Source of the DNA: Prosapia bicincta
Taxonomy: Eukaryota; Arthropoda; Insecta; Hemiptera; Cercopidae
Length of the DNA stretch: 64,000 bases
Direction of reading: 5' to 3'
Assembly: GCA_036971475.1 (NCBI GenBank)
Contig: JBAIZL010000005.1
Coordinates: forward strand, 234,652,369 to 234,716,368
Shown here: positions 1-12,243 of the stretch, piece after piece
Numbering within the stretch: position 1 is the first letter of the stretch
Layout of the letters: each line of letters opens with the position of its first letter
Made by a program: the position numbers and the translations under genes
The notes under the pieces: model-generated
The model's input: the letters and a program-made list of their open reading frames with translations, nothing else
What the model was told of the DNA's origin: nothing
The model's database searches: none

Positions 1-1660
1 AGTAATTCAAAATAATATTTAGTGTACATATATTCAAACAATATTGCTAAGGGAAGATATAAATTGCACATCAATTTTTTAAAAATACTAGTTGACCCGG
101 TGAACTCGTATCGCCTAAAAGTCAATGAATGGCGTGTTAACATTAGCTAACCTTAATTTAGTGTTTTAATAAGATAATAATAGCTGAACTCATAGTAGTT
201 GATCGAGAAAAGTGAGACAATAAAAGTTCTTGATTGAATGTTATTTATTGAAGTGCACTCGGATATACATTATTTTTGGGTTTTCTCTCTGGTGTATACA
301 CAAATAAATCGGAAGGTTTTCCGACGCGTGAACAAGCCACTTACAGCAGTTAATGTGAGAAGCATGGCTTTTTCAAATTGAGTCCACACTTGTAGCGATT
401 TGTCCTTGTTGTTCAGAAATGGCTTTGAAATGTGTTGGAAAATAATTTAAAGTTGTTGAGTGTTGCTTAGCAACCAAAATTTTGGATGAATTCAATGAAA
501 TATCTTTAAGGTAAGATAAGATAGCAAATCATATTGTATGCTTGTTGGTACTTGAAAATTAAATGTTGGAAAAATTGTTATGTCGTCGGGAAGTTGTTTT
601 GCTAGAAACCTGGCACCGTTTTCTAGGTTAATATTTTTTTAAAAATTGAATGGTTTGAGGGGGTCTTGTGCCCCCTTTGCCACCTGTCTACGCCCCTGAG
701 ACTTACTGTGCCAGAAACTTTCCCAGGAATATACTCAACAATTTCCCAAAGCTTCATGGCGATCGGATCAGTGGATTAGTAATGCTTAAGGCTTATACAA
801 CAAACATTCATATACATAGAAGTTGCAAGTAACAAACATTTTATGTCAAATAAAAGTACGTTATAAAATAAAATGTTTAAAATAATAGCGAATTTATCAA
901 CAATAAAATTTGGTTCCCATGGTTGTTTGATTTGATAACAATGCCGTTCTCCACGAGGCATTTCACAGCATACTTTAAGTTAATCATTCTGGATTTATCA
1001 AACCCGCCAACATTAGAAGGCAACACCCTACTATTTCCAACCACGTTGTTATTACAAGGGGTAGCTGGCTGATGGCTTACATAGTTAGGACATGTACACG
1101 CACACACCAACACAAAAACACATGTTAATATTGCAAAGCATTAACGCATGTAGGCTCACTAGTCTGCTATGGTAGGCCGGCGTTACCGCGATTGGCCCGC
1201 AACCTATGTTCTCATTTTAACCTGAAAAAACATAGGCTAACATATATTTATTGACGCTACCAAGAATCGAGTCTTGGAATTTTTAGGTTAGAAGCTAAAT
1301 GTTCTGCCCATTGGAGCACTCAGCCCCTCAACTAATTTTGCACATAAAAATTGAGACATGGAGGGCAAAGGAGAAAATGATATTCTCCTTACGCTAATAA
1401 AATGGAGTTTAAAATCTAAATCTTATGATAAATCACTGCCAGTAATTAAATATAATTACTGCTAGATCCCGATGCCAGCTAAATATTCAGCTAAAAATAT
1501 TTCCTTTAACCACAACATTTTTTACACTCTGACTGAACTCGAAAAGTGTCAAAATGATTTTTATCTCTCGTGAGCTAACTAATAAATGAGAAATGGTTTC
1601 CATAGGGGTTGAACAGTTCTGTGAGGGTTTGTAACAAAAGTAAGGGCTTTCTACTGAATA
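1..1660. other. Upstream intergenic DNA, no gene recognised
   Basis: AT-rich sequence without convincing coding. A GC-richer patch at about 655-700 (tggtttgagggggtcttgtg followed by gccccctttgccacctgtct) looks like the end of a dispersed repeat or MITE. No matching second end was found nearby. Short ORFs at 776-961 and 877-1113 on the minus strand show no recognisable protein features. Confidence 0.4.
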
Positions 1661-1666
1661 GAGCCG

Positions 1667-1857
1667 GACTATCTGGAGTAAATCCGTTCGTTCATGTTGC
1701 AGTGCATAAAGCGCAGTTCCGACGTTTCGCTAGAATCTCATCTAGATTCGCTTCAACTGTTGTTGGATTCACCTAGTCAATGCTATATGAGATTCTAACG
1801 AAACGTCGGAACTGCGGTTTTATGCATTGCAAAATGAACGGATGTACTCCGAATATT
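1667..1857. repeat. Imperfect fold-back of Penelope-like element ends
   Basis: Two arms of about 75 bp (1667-1744 and 1783-1857) are inverted copies sharing the segments gttccgacgtttcgctagaa and its complement. The same sequence, better preserved, forms the perfect palindrome at 19588-19852. On the plus strand the right arm carries gattctaacgaaacgtcgg. This includes the CGAAACGUC string typical of hammerhead ribozymes in Penelope-like pseudo-LTRs. The downstream flank (aggaatacgtatcagcat) is shared with 19870-19890, so the same family inserted twice. The link to PLEs is inferred from that motif and from the copy of the same end beside the GIY-YIG fragment at 5000. Confidence 0.6.
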
Positions 1858-2199
1858 AACTATTCATAATATTTTTCCTTATCATGTATGAAGGAATACG
1901 TATCAGCATATATATTTGTATGTCTCTCTCCACGCGCAGGCATTCACACACACTGCCAAAACCTTGCACCCTTCTCAGGGAGAATGTCCCCGATGTTCGC
2001 GTTCCACTCCCTAGCAACAAAGTGACAACATTTACGCGTTTTTCGCGTAAGCTGTACCTGGTGGTGATGGACACTGCAGGGCCGAACTCCCCAGTTCAAC
2101 CGCGGTCAAAATATGATCCCACCCGACTTACCATATCCTGGTACGTTTGGTGTGTCGAGCGTGATCTGCCAGTGGATAAATCCCTAGACTTTGTTTAAA

Positions 2200-3570
2200 A
2201 AACCAACCAAAATGTTCAAACTCATTTATGTGATAATATGTACCTTATAAATTTTTGTTTAACTGTAAATTTATCTATTACTTTTCAATTGCAAGAATAT
2301 TTGTTAAAGAATCTTTTTGCTAGTTTAATTGAATTATTTAATTTTACTCTGGTTGCTGGTTGGAAAAATTTCAGAAATTTTATTTAGCTGATTTACCACA
2401 GGATAGTTATAATAATTTTAAACCTTTTTTGTTTTAACTTGTTTTGATTAAATGAAAATTGAAATTTGCTTTTTCTTAAAGATTATACAATTCTTACTTA
2501 TATTCCATTGAATTTTTATTATTTATTTTAATATTAATAAGCAGTTCTTTAAACAAGAACCTACCCTTGAATTGTTTAAAAAGTTCAGAAATGTTCATAT
2601 AATCTTTGCATAAAGTTCATCAATCAATTGGATAACACTATTATTTAAACGATTCTAACATTTGTAGTAATTGTGCGGAATCCCATAATAGAAGATCAGC
2701 GGACCACTCGTAGGCACTAAAGCTGGAACAAAAGCGCGGCTGAAGAATCGACACCCTGTTTTATTTACTGGGAACAGGGGAAACTTTGGCTCGCTGGAGC
2801 GGGTTCTGTCCTGCCTAACATGCGAGACAGATAGGTGTTGTTGCAATGTGACACTTTAGTGTAGATTACAAACATATTAACAAGTCTTGGATAGTAACTA
2901 GTAATAGTTTTTTTTCTTTACAAAATAGACAATCTGAATTGTTGCAACCTATTGCCTGTCCTACGTACCTTATGAGATGTTGTATGAAGGAAATAAATCA
3001 GTAAGTTATCATTTTGTAAAATAATTTCACTAGCCCCGATTATACTGATCATCCCTTTGCTTGCATCCCCTCTCAAGTAAAACCATTTGCTTAGAAGACA
3101 CGCCTCTACTTCATGAAGTAGTTTGTTGGGTGAAAAAATAATTCGTGATCCTAAGGATAATTCTAAAATTCACAGCCAGAACTATCCTTCATACACGAGT
3201 TGGTTCCAACAAAATGTACAAAGATAATATTGAACTGGCCGAACATCACAGGCGGTGACAACAGAGCGGTTTATCTGATTGAACGACGTTACCAGCTGCT
3301 GTTAAACTTTATGCGGCATTTACACCAGCCGACTGGAAAATCAATGCCGACAACTTGCTAAATACTTGTAGTTAAATTTGCAGCTGTTCCTGTGAAAAGA
3401 TACGACGCAGTTATTGTGTGCGTTAGTTTGTGAACAGTTTTAGCACGGTTTACACAAAAATGTTGATTGCTGTGATCATCTTGAATCCACTGAATAAATT
3501 ATAATTCACCAAATAAATTACTTGAAGGCAAGTAATTATTTGAGTAACAAAATTAAAATATTTTCACTTT
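2200..3570. other. Intergenic DNA, no gene recognised
   Basis: No conserved coding found. A GC-richer block around 3225-3440 (tttatgcggcatttacacca, then agcacggtttacacaaaa) resembles a degraded DNA-transposon end, but no family can be named. The 1884-2198 plus-strand ORF (104 codons) begins inside the repeat flank at 1884 and shows no domain. Confidence 0.35.
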
Positions 3571-3577
3571 TTTTATG

Positions 3578-3685
3578 GAGCGTTTCCAAACAGTCGTTTC
3601 AGAAGCTAACCTGCTATTGGCGGCAATCAAGGTGTAGCCAATAGAGAGTCAGCTTCGTCAATGAAACGACTGTTTCGAAACGCGT
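3578..3685. repeat. Short inverted-repeat element (MITE-like)
   Basis: The left arm gcgtttccaaacagtcgttt at about 3580 is mirrored by aaacgactgtttcgaaacgc at about 3662-3681. Inner arm parts (cagaagcta / tagagagtcagcttcg) also match weakly. The spacer is about 50 bp. The whole unit is near 105 bp and lacks coding, fitting a miniature inverted-repeat element or one hairpin of a larger repeat. No target duplication is clear. Confidence 0.5.
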
Positions 3686-3774
3686 CAGCAAGTAAGTTAT
3701 AGTTCTCACTTGGCTACTCAAACTTATGGCTTATGTGTGTTAACACTGTTTAGATGTTAACTATATTTTTCTAA

Positions 3775-3780
<6 letters not shown>

Positions 3781-3834
<54 letters not shown>
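3781..3834. repeat. (TA)n microsatellite
   Basis: Uninterrupted TA dinucleotide run of about 54 bp. Confidence 0.97.
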
Positions 3835-3839
<5 letters not shown>

Positions 3840-4811
3840 CATTGTATAATTCTCATTGTATGAAACGCGAAATCCAAGTATTTTGATTTGTACTTCTTAT
3901 TAACTTCTTCCATTATCCAGTTTTGTTCACTCACTCCGTTAATTTAAAAAAAAGAGCGTCCTTCTGACTGCGCCTACATACATGATGGATGATGTAGGGT
4001 TCTGTATAGTATCATAGGTCAGTTACTAATCCTAGCTGGGATAAAATCTTGTGGCATTGCAGAAATAGTGTTGACTGAAAAGTCTGATTTTTTGCTCGCT
4101 TGAAGATGTAGTCCAGGATCTTGGATGCTCTCCTTCAGTGTTATAACTGAATGGCATAATTTTTTATTTCGATAGTAGATTGTTTGTTGGTTATAGTGGA
4201 TAAATAGGGTACTTGAGGATGTATAGCTTTGAAGACAATCGTCGTCTCTTTTTTACCTATAATTTTAAATATTTTCTACTGTGGTAATATTGCTAAATAT
4301 TGGGCCATTTCTGGGATCCATAGGCTATTATTCAATTTTTAGACGTTCCCATTTATTTTACATTTTTCGTCATTTCGAACTGTATAATAGATGTTTTGGG
4401 CCCAGGTCTGTAGTTCTAATTACATGTTTTATTTGATTGGTGAAAACCAAATAATTTTCGTCAGTGTGAAATATATCTGAGTAGGCCTACTCTTAGATTA
4501 AATCTGTAATGAGGATGTCCTCCGAATTCATGTGACAAGTCTATTTTTTCCGTCTCTATAACCATACATATTACTTTTGTTTTTACTGACGTGCGTTCTG
4601 TTTTACAATTTTCTTTTTCCGTATTGAATTTCTGAGTAGGGATCTCTTTACCGCAAATTATTAGTTTATTGTTTACAAAATCCAAGTTTATCCTATTCCT
4701 AAATTCTTTATATTATTCAGATCCAATAATAGAATAAAATGCTTCAGAAAATCAAACAGTTTAAATTTTATTCCTTTTTTAGATAATAGAGGTAACAGCA
4801 ATAACCTTTGC

Positions 4812-4815
<4 letters not shown>

Positions 4816-4908
<93 letters not shown>
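4816..4908. repeat. (TA)n followed by (GAT)n microsatellite
   Basis: A TA run (4816-4876) passes into a GAT trinucleotide run (4881-4908). It then passes directly into gaatagttactatccgaagt, which is the same terminal sequence that follows the (TA)n at 19588. The PLE fragment at 4909-5530 is thus joined to the microsatellite. Confidence 0.95.
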
Positions 4909-4910
<2 letters not shown>

Positions 4911-5530
4911 TAGTTACTATCCGAAGTACACCCTTTTATTCGGCAGTGGATAAAATTGCACTGATAAACCCTCTATCAGTGGTTTATTAGACGGAGCACT
5001 CATAGGTTTGGCAGACTCTTTAGGAGGCATTGTATACTTTCTGTCTATAAACCTAACATCATCATCAAGGTTTTTGTTAACGCCGAAGGTAAAAATCTTC
5101 TTGGAAAACCAAGGCGCTTACAGTGTTTATTGTGGAATTTTTAAGAAATCGTACATTGGCCAAACGAACAGACGTATCTCAGCTAGGCTTGAGGAGCACA
5201 AACTTAGTATTTAAAAAAATCAGAAAACGTCGACTCTGTACAATCACCACTGCGGTACGGGACATACCATTGATTTCCAATCTTGCCGACAGATTGCTCA
5301 AATGGAAAACTATAGGACTAGAATTATACGCGAGGCTGTCGAAATAGATAAGCAAGGGAGTTTCAACAAACGCGATGATACTTTGAATTTGCCCGCAGTG
5401 TGGAAATGTGTCATCGATAGATTTTATCGGCAGAACGGTGAACAAAAGGAAAATAATGTGAATAATTGTTTGGCTCAAGTGTGTGTGGATTGGCGTCAAT
5501 GGGCGGGGGCTTCTTTCCTCTAGGAGCACA
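4909..5530 (+). pseudogene. Penelope-like element fragment: GIY-YIG endonuclease domain, frameshifted
   Basis: Translation around 5068-5214 gives FLENQGAYSVYCGIFKKS, then YIGQTNRRISARLEEHKLSI and a stop. The G-x-Y-x-(V/I)-x-C and Y-I-G-Q-T-x-R-x-x-x-R-x-x-E-H spacing is the GIY-YIG endonuclease domain that forms the C terminus of Penelope-like retroelement proteins. The first motif reads GAY instead of GIY or GVY, so the nuclease is probably dead. After the stop, a shifted frame continues the family pattern with NYRTRIIREAVEIDKQGSFN and KRDDTLNLPAVWK, up to about 5410. The reverse transcriptase part is absent. Overlapping ORFs in other frames are shadows of this relic. Confidence 0.8.
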
Positions 5531-8500
5531 GTTGTCTGTTCTCTTCTGGAGCGTTCTTAAAGCCTGGAGGACCATCCAAATGCAACTAGAAACCTTATTG
5601 CCATTGCTCTGTAAATGGAGAACAGGCCATAGTTTTTATGTAATACGCCTTTATCACTTTCATTTGGTGGTAGGTCTGTATCCACTGTAAAAGTATTTAC
5701 TGTTAATAACGCCGTTGCGATGACATAAAAGGAAATATCTTCATGACCTAGTAATGAAGTATTTGAAAAGGAAACAAAATTAACTTTTACTAAGCCTTAT
5801 AAAAATATGGTTTTTCTCGGCTTTATTTTCTTCTTTAACAAAGGAATTTTGCTAGAGTATTTTTACGATTCTTGTAAAATAAAACCTTTTAACCTAACGA
5901 TTTGTACTATAGCTCGTCACACGTAAGCTGGCGCTCAACCTTGAAGAGCGAGCATAGGCGAGGGGAAGGGAGGAGGAACCAAAAGACTGTTCTACAGACA
6001 TTATAACACGAGGTGCAGTATTTATATTACAATAATGTAAATTTGACAAGGCCGAAAGACCCCTATAAATATTATTTTATTTGATTTGTCATATTAACCA
6101 AATCATTTACATAATGCTTTGAACAAATTTACTTTATCAGTTTCCTAAACGACTGCACCGTCTGGAATTCCTTAGCGATGGCAACATGCATTAAAAAACC
6201 AATGTTTCTTGTTTTCTGAAAACCAAAACCTGGCTTCTTGTTTTCTATCGATCGATCGCGTGCTAGCCTACAAGTAAATAGTTATAACTTATAATGAGAT
6301 TAATGTGTTTTAAACATCACTGGAAGATTGCACTGTGAAACAATCGCGAAGCTGGCTCCAAACATTTCTACAATTTGGGCTATACCCAGTAAGTTTTTCG
6401 GAGTGAGGTTGTCATGGTAGTATTCAACCTGATGAATAACCTTTTTAGGATTCAAGATAAACCCAATCAAAATACATACTTCAAATCTATATTAAAAGTA
6501 GACTATACAGAAATAGAACTTTAATCTAATAATCTAAAATAAGCACGGGATCAGACAAACGTTTTTAGTCCAAGGATTTTTTATTTATTTTTAGATTTTG
6601 TACCACGGGGAAAAGTCTGGATTCCGCCCCAGTGGCTCCTGGAGTTCCCGTGTTATCCTTCATGGAACTCTATTCTTGTATTTTGTTATCCTAATTTTTA
6701 AACAACAGATGAGAATGTTGGCCAGCCCTTGGCTCAACGGTGGTGCCCAATCCAAAGCACGCGCCGGTCTTAACCTGTTCCCGGACCGTCTTGCCCTCGG
6801 ATTGAGCACTTGGGCAGTGCATATAAAATGTGTGTCTAATGCTTCTCCAACGCCAACAGACAACCAGAACGAAATGGTAGTTGATATGTACGATATGATA
6901 TATTGTGTATTAAAATGTGTTTATTTTGAATTTATAAAATGTGTTTATATTATGTACATAATAAATACATTTTTGTATTTTAGTTAATTAACTTACCATA
7001 AATATTCTGTCTTATTTACATAAAATGTTCATATTATATTTACTTAAATCTTTACAATGTATTATATTTCCAAAACTAAATTTTCAAAACAAATTTCACT
7101 CCTAAAGTTTTCGCAAAGAACATATCAATGATTTTACGAAAGTTTTGTGCTATTGTTTTGCTTTGTCATGTTTGTTGATATCACGATGAATGAAACAGTA
7201 AATCGTGTTAGCCGATCTTGTCCAGATGATTTTCTCAAATACGTGTTTAATCTCCGTATAGAGGTAAATGATCTTAGCGGAGCAGGCAGTGGCGGACTTT
7301 GCCATGGTGCCGTCCCTAGGCACAATTCGGCCGGCCGCCCCTTTGCGCCCCGTTCGCGAATTTATTGGAAACGTCCCAACGTAATTTAATGCTTTTAATT
7401 TTTCACCATACGAACTCGTTTTCATGCCTGTTCAAAGAAATGCATAATAAAAAAATAATATTTTCAGCCTCTTAGTCTTAACAAGAGCAATTAACGTATA
7501 TTTTTACTTTTTTGGATAATAGTTTATAATGAAAAAATTGTGTAAAAATTAGACCTAATATACTTTATAAGTGGAATATGGTGGTTTAATTCATTTTGAA
7601 AGGAGTCTTAATTCACATTTCCTAAAATTCAGTCCAACTTTACATAGCCTACATTATTTTTTACTTCCGGGTTATGTATTTATAGGTACACATATTGTGA
7701 TTCGTCAGGATGTATATTTTATTCATTATTTCATTCGGAGAAATAAAGGAGGAAGGAAGTGGGTCAGATTATAATTGACAGAGGGCGTTGATACCCAATA
7801 ATAGCAGTTGGCTTTTAACTTTCCTGTTTAGCCTATTAGAGCAATTTAAAAAATAGTTAATTTTGCTAAGTTCCTTATCTCTTTTCGTCAGCAAAGTGTC
7901 TTTCATTCCTTATCCATTAATTTTGTGAAAGCGAAGTAGTAAATAAGATCTCTTTTTATGGTTTTTGTTTATCTTATGATGTCGCTTTTTGTCCACCCAT
8001 GTGATGAAATTTTGTCAGTTTTGAAATATTTTTTTTTTCAACAAGTCCATATAGATTGTTAATTTTTTTTCCACAGTATTTTATTTTATTGTTATTGTTG
8101 CCTTAAGTAAGTAAGAATATGTGCGTGAATAATTTTTGTAAGAAAATAAACAGAAACTGTTTAAAGTTTCATATATAAGATGTATGTTTTATATAGATTT
8201 TGTTTCAAGTACATTCTTTCTTTAGCTGCAAACCATTATTTATTGTTGCAACAAAGCTGTTTGCTCTATCTGGTAGTGTTATCTAGAAACACATCAAATT
8301 TCTTAATTTAAAAACTAGAGGATATCTTTATGAAAAGATTAATTAAAACAGAAATAAATACCAATACCAAATTTCTATATTACAATATGAAATCCAAAGA
8401 GAGAAAGTGATTTTTATTCAAACTATTTTGTTATTTATTTGAGCTATGTTGAATGTTCCGCTAAGGTAGGTCGCAAACATTGCTATTTTGCGTTTCAAAT

Positions 8501-9170
8501 TACTATTTTAATTTTGGCTTTTTTAAATAACAAGGTGCTTTTGTAATTAATTACAAACATGATTTTAGAAAAGTGTAATATTGTTAAACAATATTAAAAA
8601 ACAAGTTAAAATCTTTTCAAATATTTATTTATTGTTATAAATAAACTTATATTTACGTATTATTGTTTAGAATAAAAAAAATTAGCTATTTTATTGAAAT
8701 AACTATATTTACCTTTAATTATTTTTTGAATAATGATTGATAATGGTTTTGTTTATCCTTATCGGGATCGAGAATTACGTTATCCGAACCTTTAATTAAA
8801 GCTCTTCACTCAGCTAACTAGTGGAAAAAATTTTTGAAAACATCTAGGCCTATAGACCATATCCTTGCAAAAATGTATTTTTTTAAAAAAACTTTTAAGC
8901 TCTTTATTCAGTGTTGGTTAGCTGTTTCTTTGTTTTAGTAATCCGCGCGCTCCTCATGATATTTCTAAAAATGGAAACACTTGACAAAGTACGGGCTTGG
9001 AAAAACCTTTTTTATTTTCATATTTGCAACTCAAAAATACATTCGAAACAAGAGATTTTTATGTGTAGCAAACCATAAACGATGATTAAAACGTACGGCG
9101 TTGGATTTTAGTTTGTGAGAACCAAGTGTTGGAACGCACTTGAGATGTAAAATTCACATATTAAATATAC
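5531..9170. other. Intergenic DNA, no firm gene
   Basis: No recognised gene. A GC-rich patch at 7270-7370 (ggcggactttgccatggtgc, then cggccggccgcccctttgcg) resembles the ending of a dispersed repeat. Minor GC-richer blocks at 5915-5990 and 6600-6860 carry ORFs without recognisable domains. A short possible exon, MNETVNRVSRSCPDDFLKYV and on, lies just before a gtaaat donor near 7260. It has an F-box-like P-D-D-x-L-x-Y-(V/I)-F pattern but is far too short to assign. Confidence 0.35.
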
Positions 9171-9172
9171 AT

Positions 9173-9340
9173 TTTTCTGTCTTTCCTAACATTACAATAT
9201 ATTTCTTTGTTGACGCGTTTCGGAATAACTCAATTCTCAAAAATTTAATAGTACACCTTAAAGGAGAACTCCATATTGAGAATGGTGGACAAAGAAAAAT
9301 ATTGTAATGTTATGAAAGGTAGAAAATTGTACCCAAGCGA
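9173..9340. repeat. Inverted-repeat pair, probable Penelope-like ends
   Basis: Arms tctttcctaacattacaata (from about 9180) and tattgtaatgttatgaaagg (to about 9330) are inverted copies enclosing about 110 bp. The left arm read on the minus strand contains CCGAAACGCGTCAAC. This is a GAAA box followed by a self-complementary ACGCGT and a C, the layout of a minimal hammerhead stem III. Core and stem I are degraded. Confidence 0.5.
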
Positions 9341-9489
9341 TTACAAATATTTCCAACAGAAGTGAAGTGTTAAACTTTTATTATAATTATATTTTAAATT
9401 TGTTATTTATTAGAAAAGTTATATTCTGTCATAAAAAATTGTATAAGTTATTATAATCTCTAATTTATTATAATACAATAATTTCTTGA

Positions 9490-9600
9490 AGTTTTTGTGT
9501 TGTACATCTTGAGGTTTTTACATTGAGTTTTTGCAAGTTTAAAGTTCGGATAGTCATAAGCTAATGTAAAAGTGATTAATTAAGTTTCACCGAACGTAAT
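9490..9600 (+). repeat. Dispersed repeat R1 (PLE 3' flank), copy 1
   Basis: Contains aaagttcggatagtcataag and then agtgattaattaagtttcac cgaacgtaat. The same segment occurs at 13831-13890, directly after the GIY-YIG PLE fragment and its ribozyme-like remnant, and as an inverted pair at 38337-38500. It is therefore likely the terminal repeat of that PLE family. The nearby string ttgtgttgtacatcttgagg recurs at about 36810. Confidence 0.65.
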
Positions 9601-10189
9601 TATTGTATTTATTAAGTGATCAAAACTAATTAATAATAACCTACGAGTAAAACGGCTGCTCTACAACATAACCTATAACACAAAATCAACTGTTACATGA
9701 AATTATATGTTGTACGGTATGCGTTTCAGAAATAGCGTGATGCGAAAGCAATAATTTAATCTCATGTTTTGTTCACCGCGTGTAAAGAAGTTATCACTTC
9801 AAAAATACTTGATAAACGATTTTCTCTTGAAGCAGCCAATTTAGCTTTACTATATAAATACAAAAATAAGAAAATGTAAATTTGTAACATGATAATATTA
9901 TTGAATTTGTTGAATTTGGTTAGCTTTAAGTTCAAGAAGAAAATCTTCAATGTAGGATTAGTGTAAAACAAAAAAACGATAAAAGGTGGCAGACATTTAA
10001 TTGTAATTGTTTCTTTAAAGACGAAGCATCTGCCGTTTGCCTATCTAAAACTACCAATAAAACAAAATATCAACTCCTTCTAAGTTTCACTACCTATAAC
10101 ATGAATGTCATTACTTTAAAAACGGCGCCTAATGTTGTAAGGATTCAACAAATAGTATCTTGACTTTGGATCAGCTGTTTGTTCAGCTG

Positions 10190-10641
10190 TGATCATAATA
10201 GATGGGAAATATGTAGCCAAGCTGTTTTCCGGAAGCAGCAATCAATGTCAGCTGTCAAATAAAACTTTAATTTCTCCGTGAAAATGTGATCAGTGATACT
10301 ATGTTTATTGTGTTTAAATCTAAAATTCTTTAAAATTGATATATTTCACTAACTAGTAAAATTTGTTTCAAGTCATGGCGGTTGCATTTAATATTCTGCA
10401 AGGTGTCTCTAAGGGGGTCATTCAGGTAGCAGAATGGGCTTGTACATTTGGAAGTCTAACTATAACAAAAGAAGTAGATTTTATTCTTTCGTAAATTAAA
10501 AAAACAAAACAAAACAAATATTTATAAATTCATAAATATCTAGAGGCTTATCATGTAACTTATCACCTACTATTTGTTTATAAGCAATTATTAGTAATAA
10601 AGGTTAACCTAGGTTGCATTTGCTTAATGTTCTTATTTTAG
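10190..10641 (+). promoter_or_regulatory. Probable 5' region of the INPP4 gene (UTR, upstream ORF)
   Basis: This stretch lies just before the first coding exon. An ETS-like ccggaag lies near 10229. A 39-codon ORF starts at 10375 (MAVAFNILQGVSKGVIQV and on) and stops before the coding exon. A donor-like cag|gtagca at 10426 and an acceptor-like ttttag at 10641 could bound a 5'UTR intron of about 215 bp. With that splice the upstream ORF runs into a stop within three codons, so it would be an upstream ORF, not an N-terminal extension. No TATA box or initiator can be assigned with confidence. This is inference from position and splice-like signals only. Confidence 0.3.
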
Positions 10642-10676
10642 ATTTTATAATAATAATAATAAGTAAACATTAAAAA

Positions 10677-10794
10677 ATGAGATACAATAAACAAGAATTG
10701 CTTACTTTGGCTACTCAACCTTCACAAAAATTTGATAAGGAAGGTGTTTTGTTTCTTCGGGAGAGACAAGAGGGCTTTTTTCGACGTACAGAAA
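10677..10794 (+). CDS. INPP4: INPP4-family phosphatase, coding exon 1 (start of PH-like domain)
   Basis: First coding exon of an inositol-3,4-bisphosphate 4-phosphatase family gene, an enzyme family that removes the 4-phosphate from PtdIns(3,4)P2. ATG at 10677 opens residues 1-39, MRYNKQELLTLATQPSQKFD and on to RERQEGFFRRTE, which reads like the first strands of a PH domain. The exon ends in phase 1 at a strong donor (gaaa|gtaagt). It joins exon 2 in frame to give RRTE-ISLERWCRLRG, a continuous PH-like stretch. The start is chosen because in-frame stops lie just upstream (taa codons in 10642-10676) and a possible 3' splice site (ttttag) lies at 10641. The exon was missed by simple ORF calling because it is short. 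The family call rests mainly on the downstream exons. Confidence 0.75.
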
Positions 10795-12243
10795 GTAAGT
10801 TTAATGTGAATTTATTATAGGTAAATCAATTTTTATAGTTTGAAAACTTAATTTTTAGTTTACTCAGATAAATTATTCACTTAATACAAAAGTTTGTGAA
10901 TATCTGGCTCTGATGATTTATAATTTCCTTGGTAAAACAACAAGTAATACATTCAACAATTGTCTTTTTTATTTATGCAAAAACATAAAATCCAAACCTA
11001 AGCAACATAATTTTTTCAACTGCAAATTAGACAGTAAAATGGCATTCTAAAAATTAAATGTTACTACCATGTTGAATATTATTATTTAAAAAAAAATCAA
11101 CAGAAGAATGAATATAATGGAGTGTTAAATTATTTTTTGTAATCAGTATCAAAGAGTAAGATTTACATTTTAAAAATTTCTTTAATGTAATAAATTTTTA
11201 ATATGAGTTGAATACATCTTAACGTGAGCTACTAGTTTTTACTAAAACACTTGTAAATTTTACGGTTACGCAATAACACAACTTACGGTCTGAGTTAACA
11301 ATGGGACACATCTCCCGAAACGGCATCCTCAACAAATATAAGTGCTACTAAAGGCAAGTTGTAAAATATTTACAAGTGTTTTAGATTTTTAATATTGAAA
11401 TTGCTGTTGTCTTTTTTCTAATATAATAACGTTTTAAAGAATTAAACTTGTCTAATTCCTAATGAGGGTAGGTAATAATGCAATGTTTAGTCCGAAAAGG
11501 TTAAATGTAACCTAACTAATTTATTCACGTTATAGAATATTACTAAAACAAGTTTATGAGCCATATCAGAATGGTATTTATAAATTATAAAATGTAAGAA
11601 TGATTTGTAGATTATGCATATAAATTTATTTGCAAAATATAGATCTTTAAAAGACATATTAGACTCTTCAGAAAAAAGTTTTAACATAATTTTAAGAAGC
11701 CATATTATTCTCCTGTTAAATAATTTCATTAAAACCATGTCATTCAATGCATTAACTTTTATGTTAGTTATTTTAAGCATCCACCATCAAGATAACAGTT
11801 AATATTAACAATGACTGTTGATTTTTCAGTGAATGAACAAAAAGATAGGGCTATAGGTTTACAAAATTAAGCTAGAGAAGGATTGTAAATATGTAAATAG
11901 ATATCATGTGCTATTTTAGTTTATAAATGTGCTGTAATAGTCACCAATTTACTCAAGATATATCTTTAAATTAGATAGGGAAACAAAAAATAAATTATAA
12001 GTAGAAAGAAACGTTACAGAAATAATAAACATTAATACTTAACAAAGGTTATTATTAATATTAGAGTGACTTTAATTTCCTTTTGTTTTTACATAGTTGT
12101 TAAAAATACAGTACATAAAAAATCCGTGGTTAAAACATGTTATATCACAGTTATGATTTTTAATAATTTTTTTGCTTTAGGACTCAAAAGTTTATTATTG
12201 TTAATTTTGTGGTTATTGTTATTATTCACATCATTATTGCCAC

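Noticed and set aside
6437..6452. cctgatgaataacctt as another hammerhead core
   Set aside because: There is no GAAA box or matching stems downstream; a chance occurrence.
6598..6987. 129-codon ORF with GC-richer sequence
   Set aside because: No recognisable domain. Both strands are open over the same part, which suggests a repeat instead of a gene.
10375..10494. 39-codon ORF MAVAFNILQ... as the true N terminus
   Set aside because: Its frame stops before the coding exon, and the plausible splice (10426 to 10641) leads to an immediate stop. At most it is an upstream ORF.
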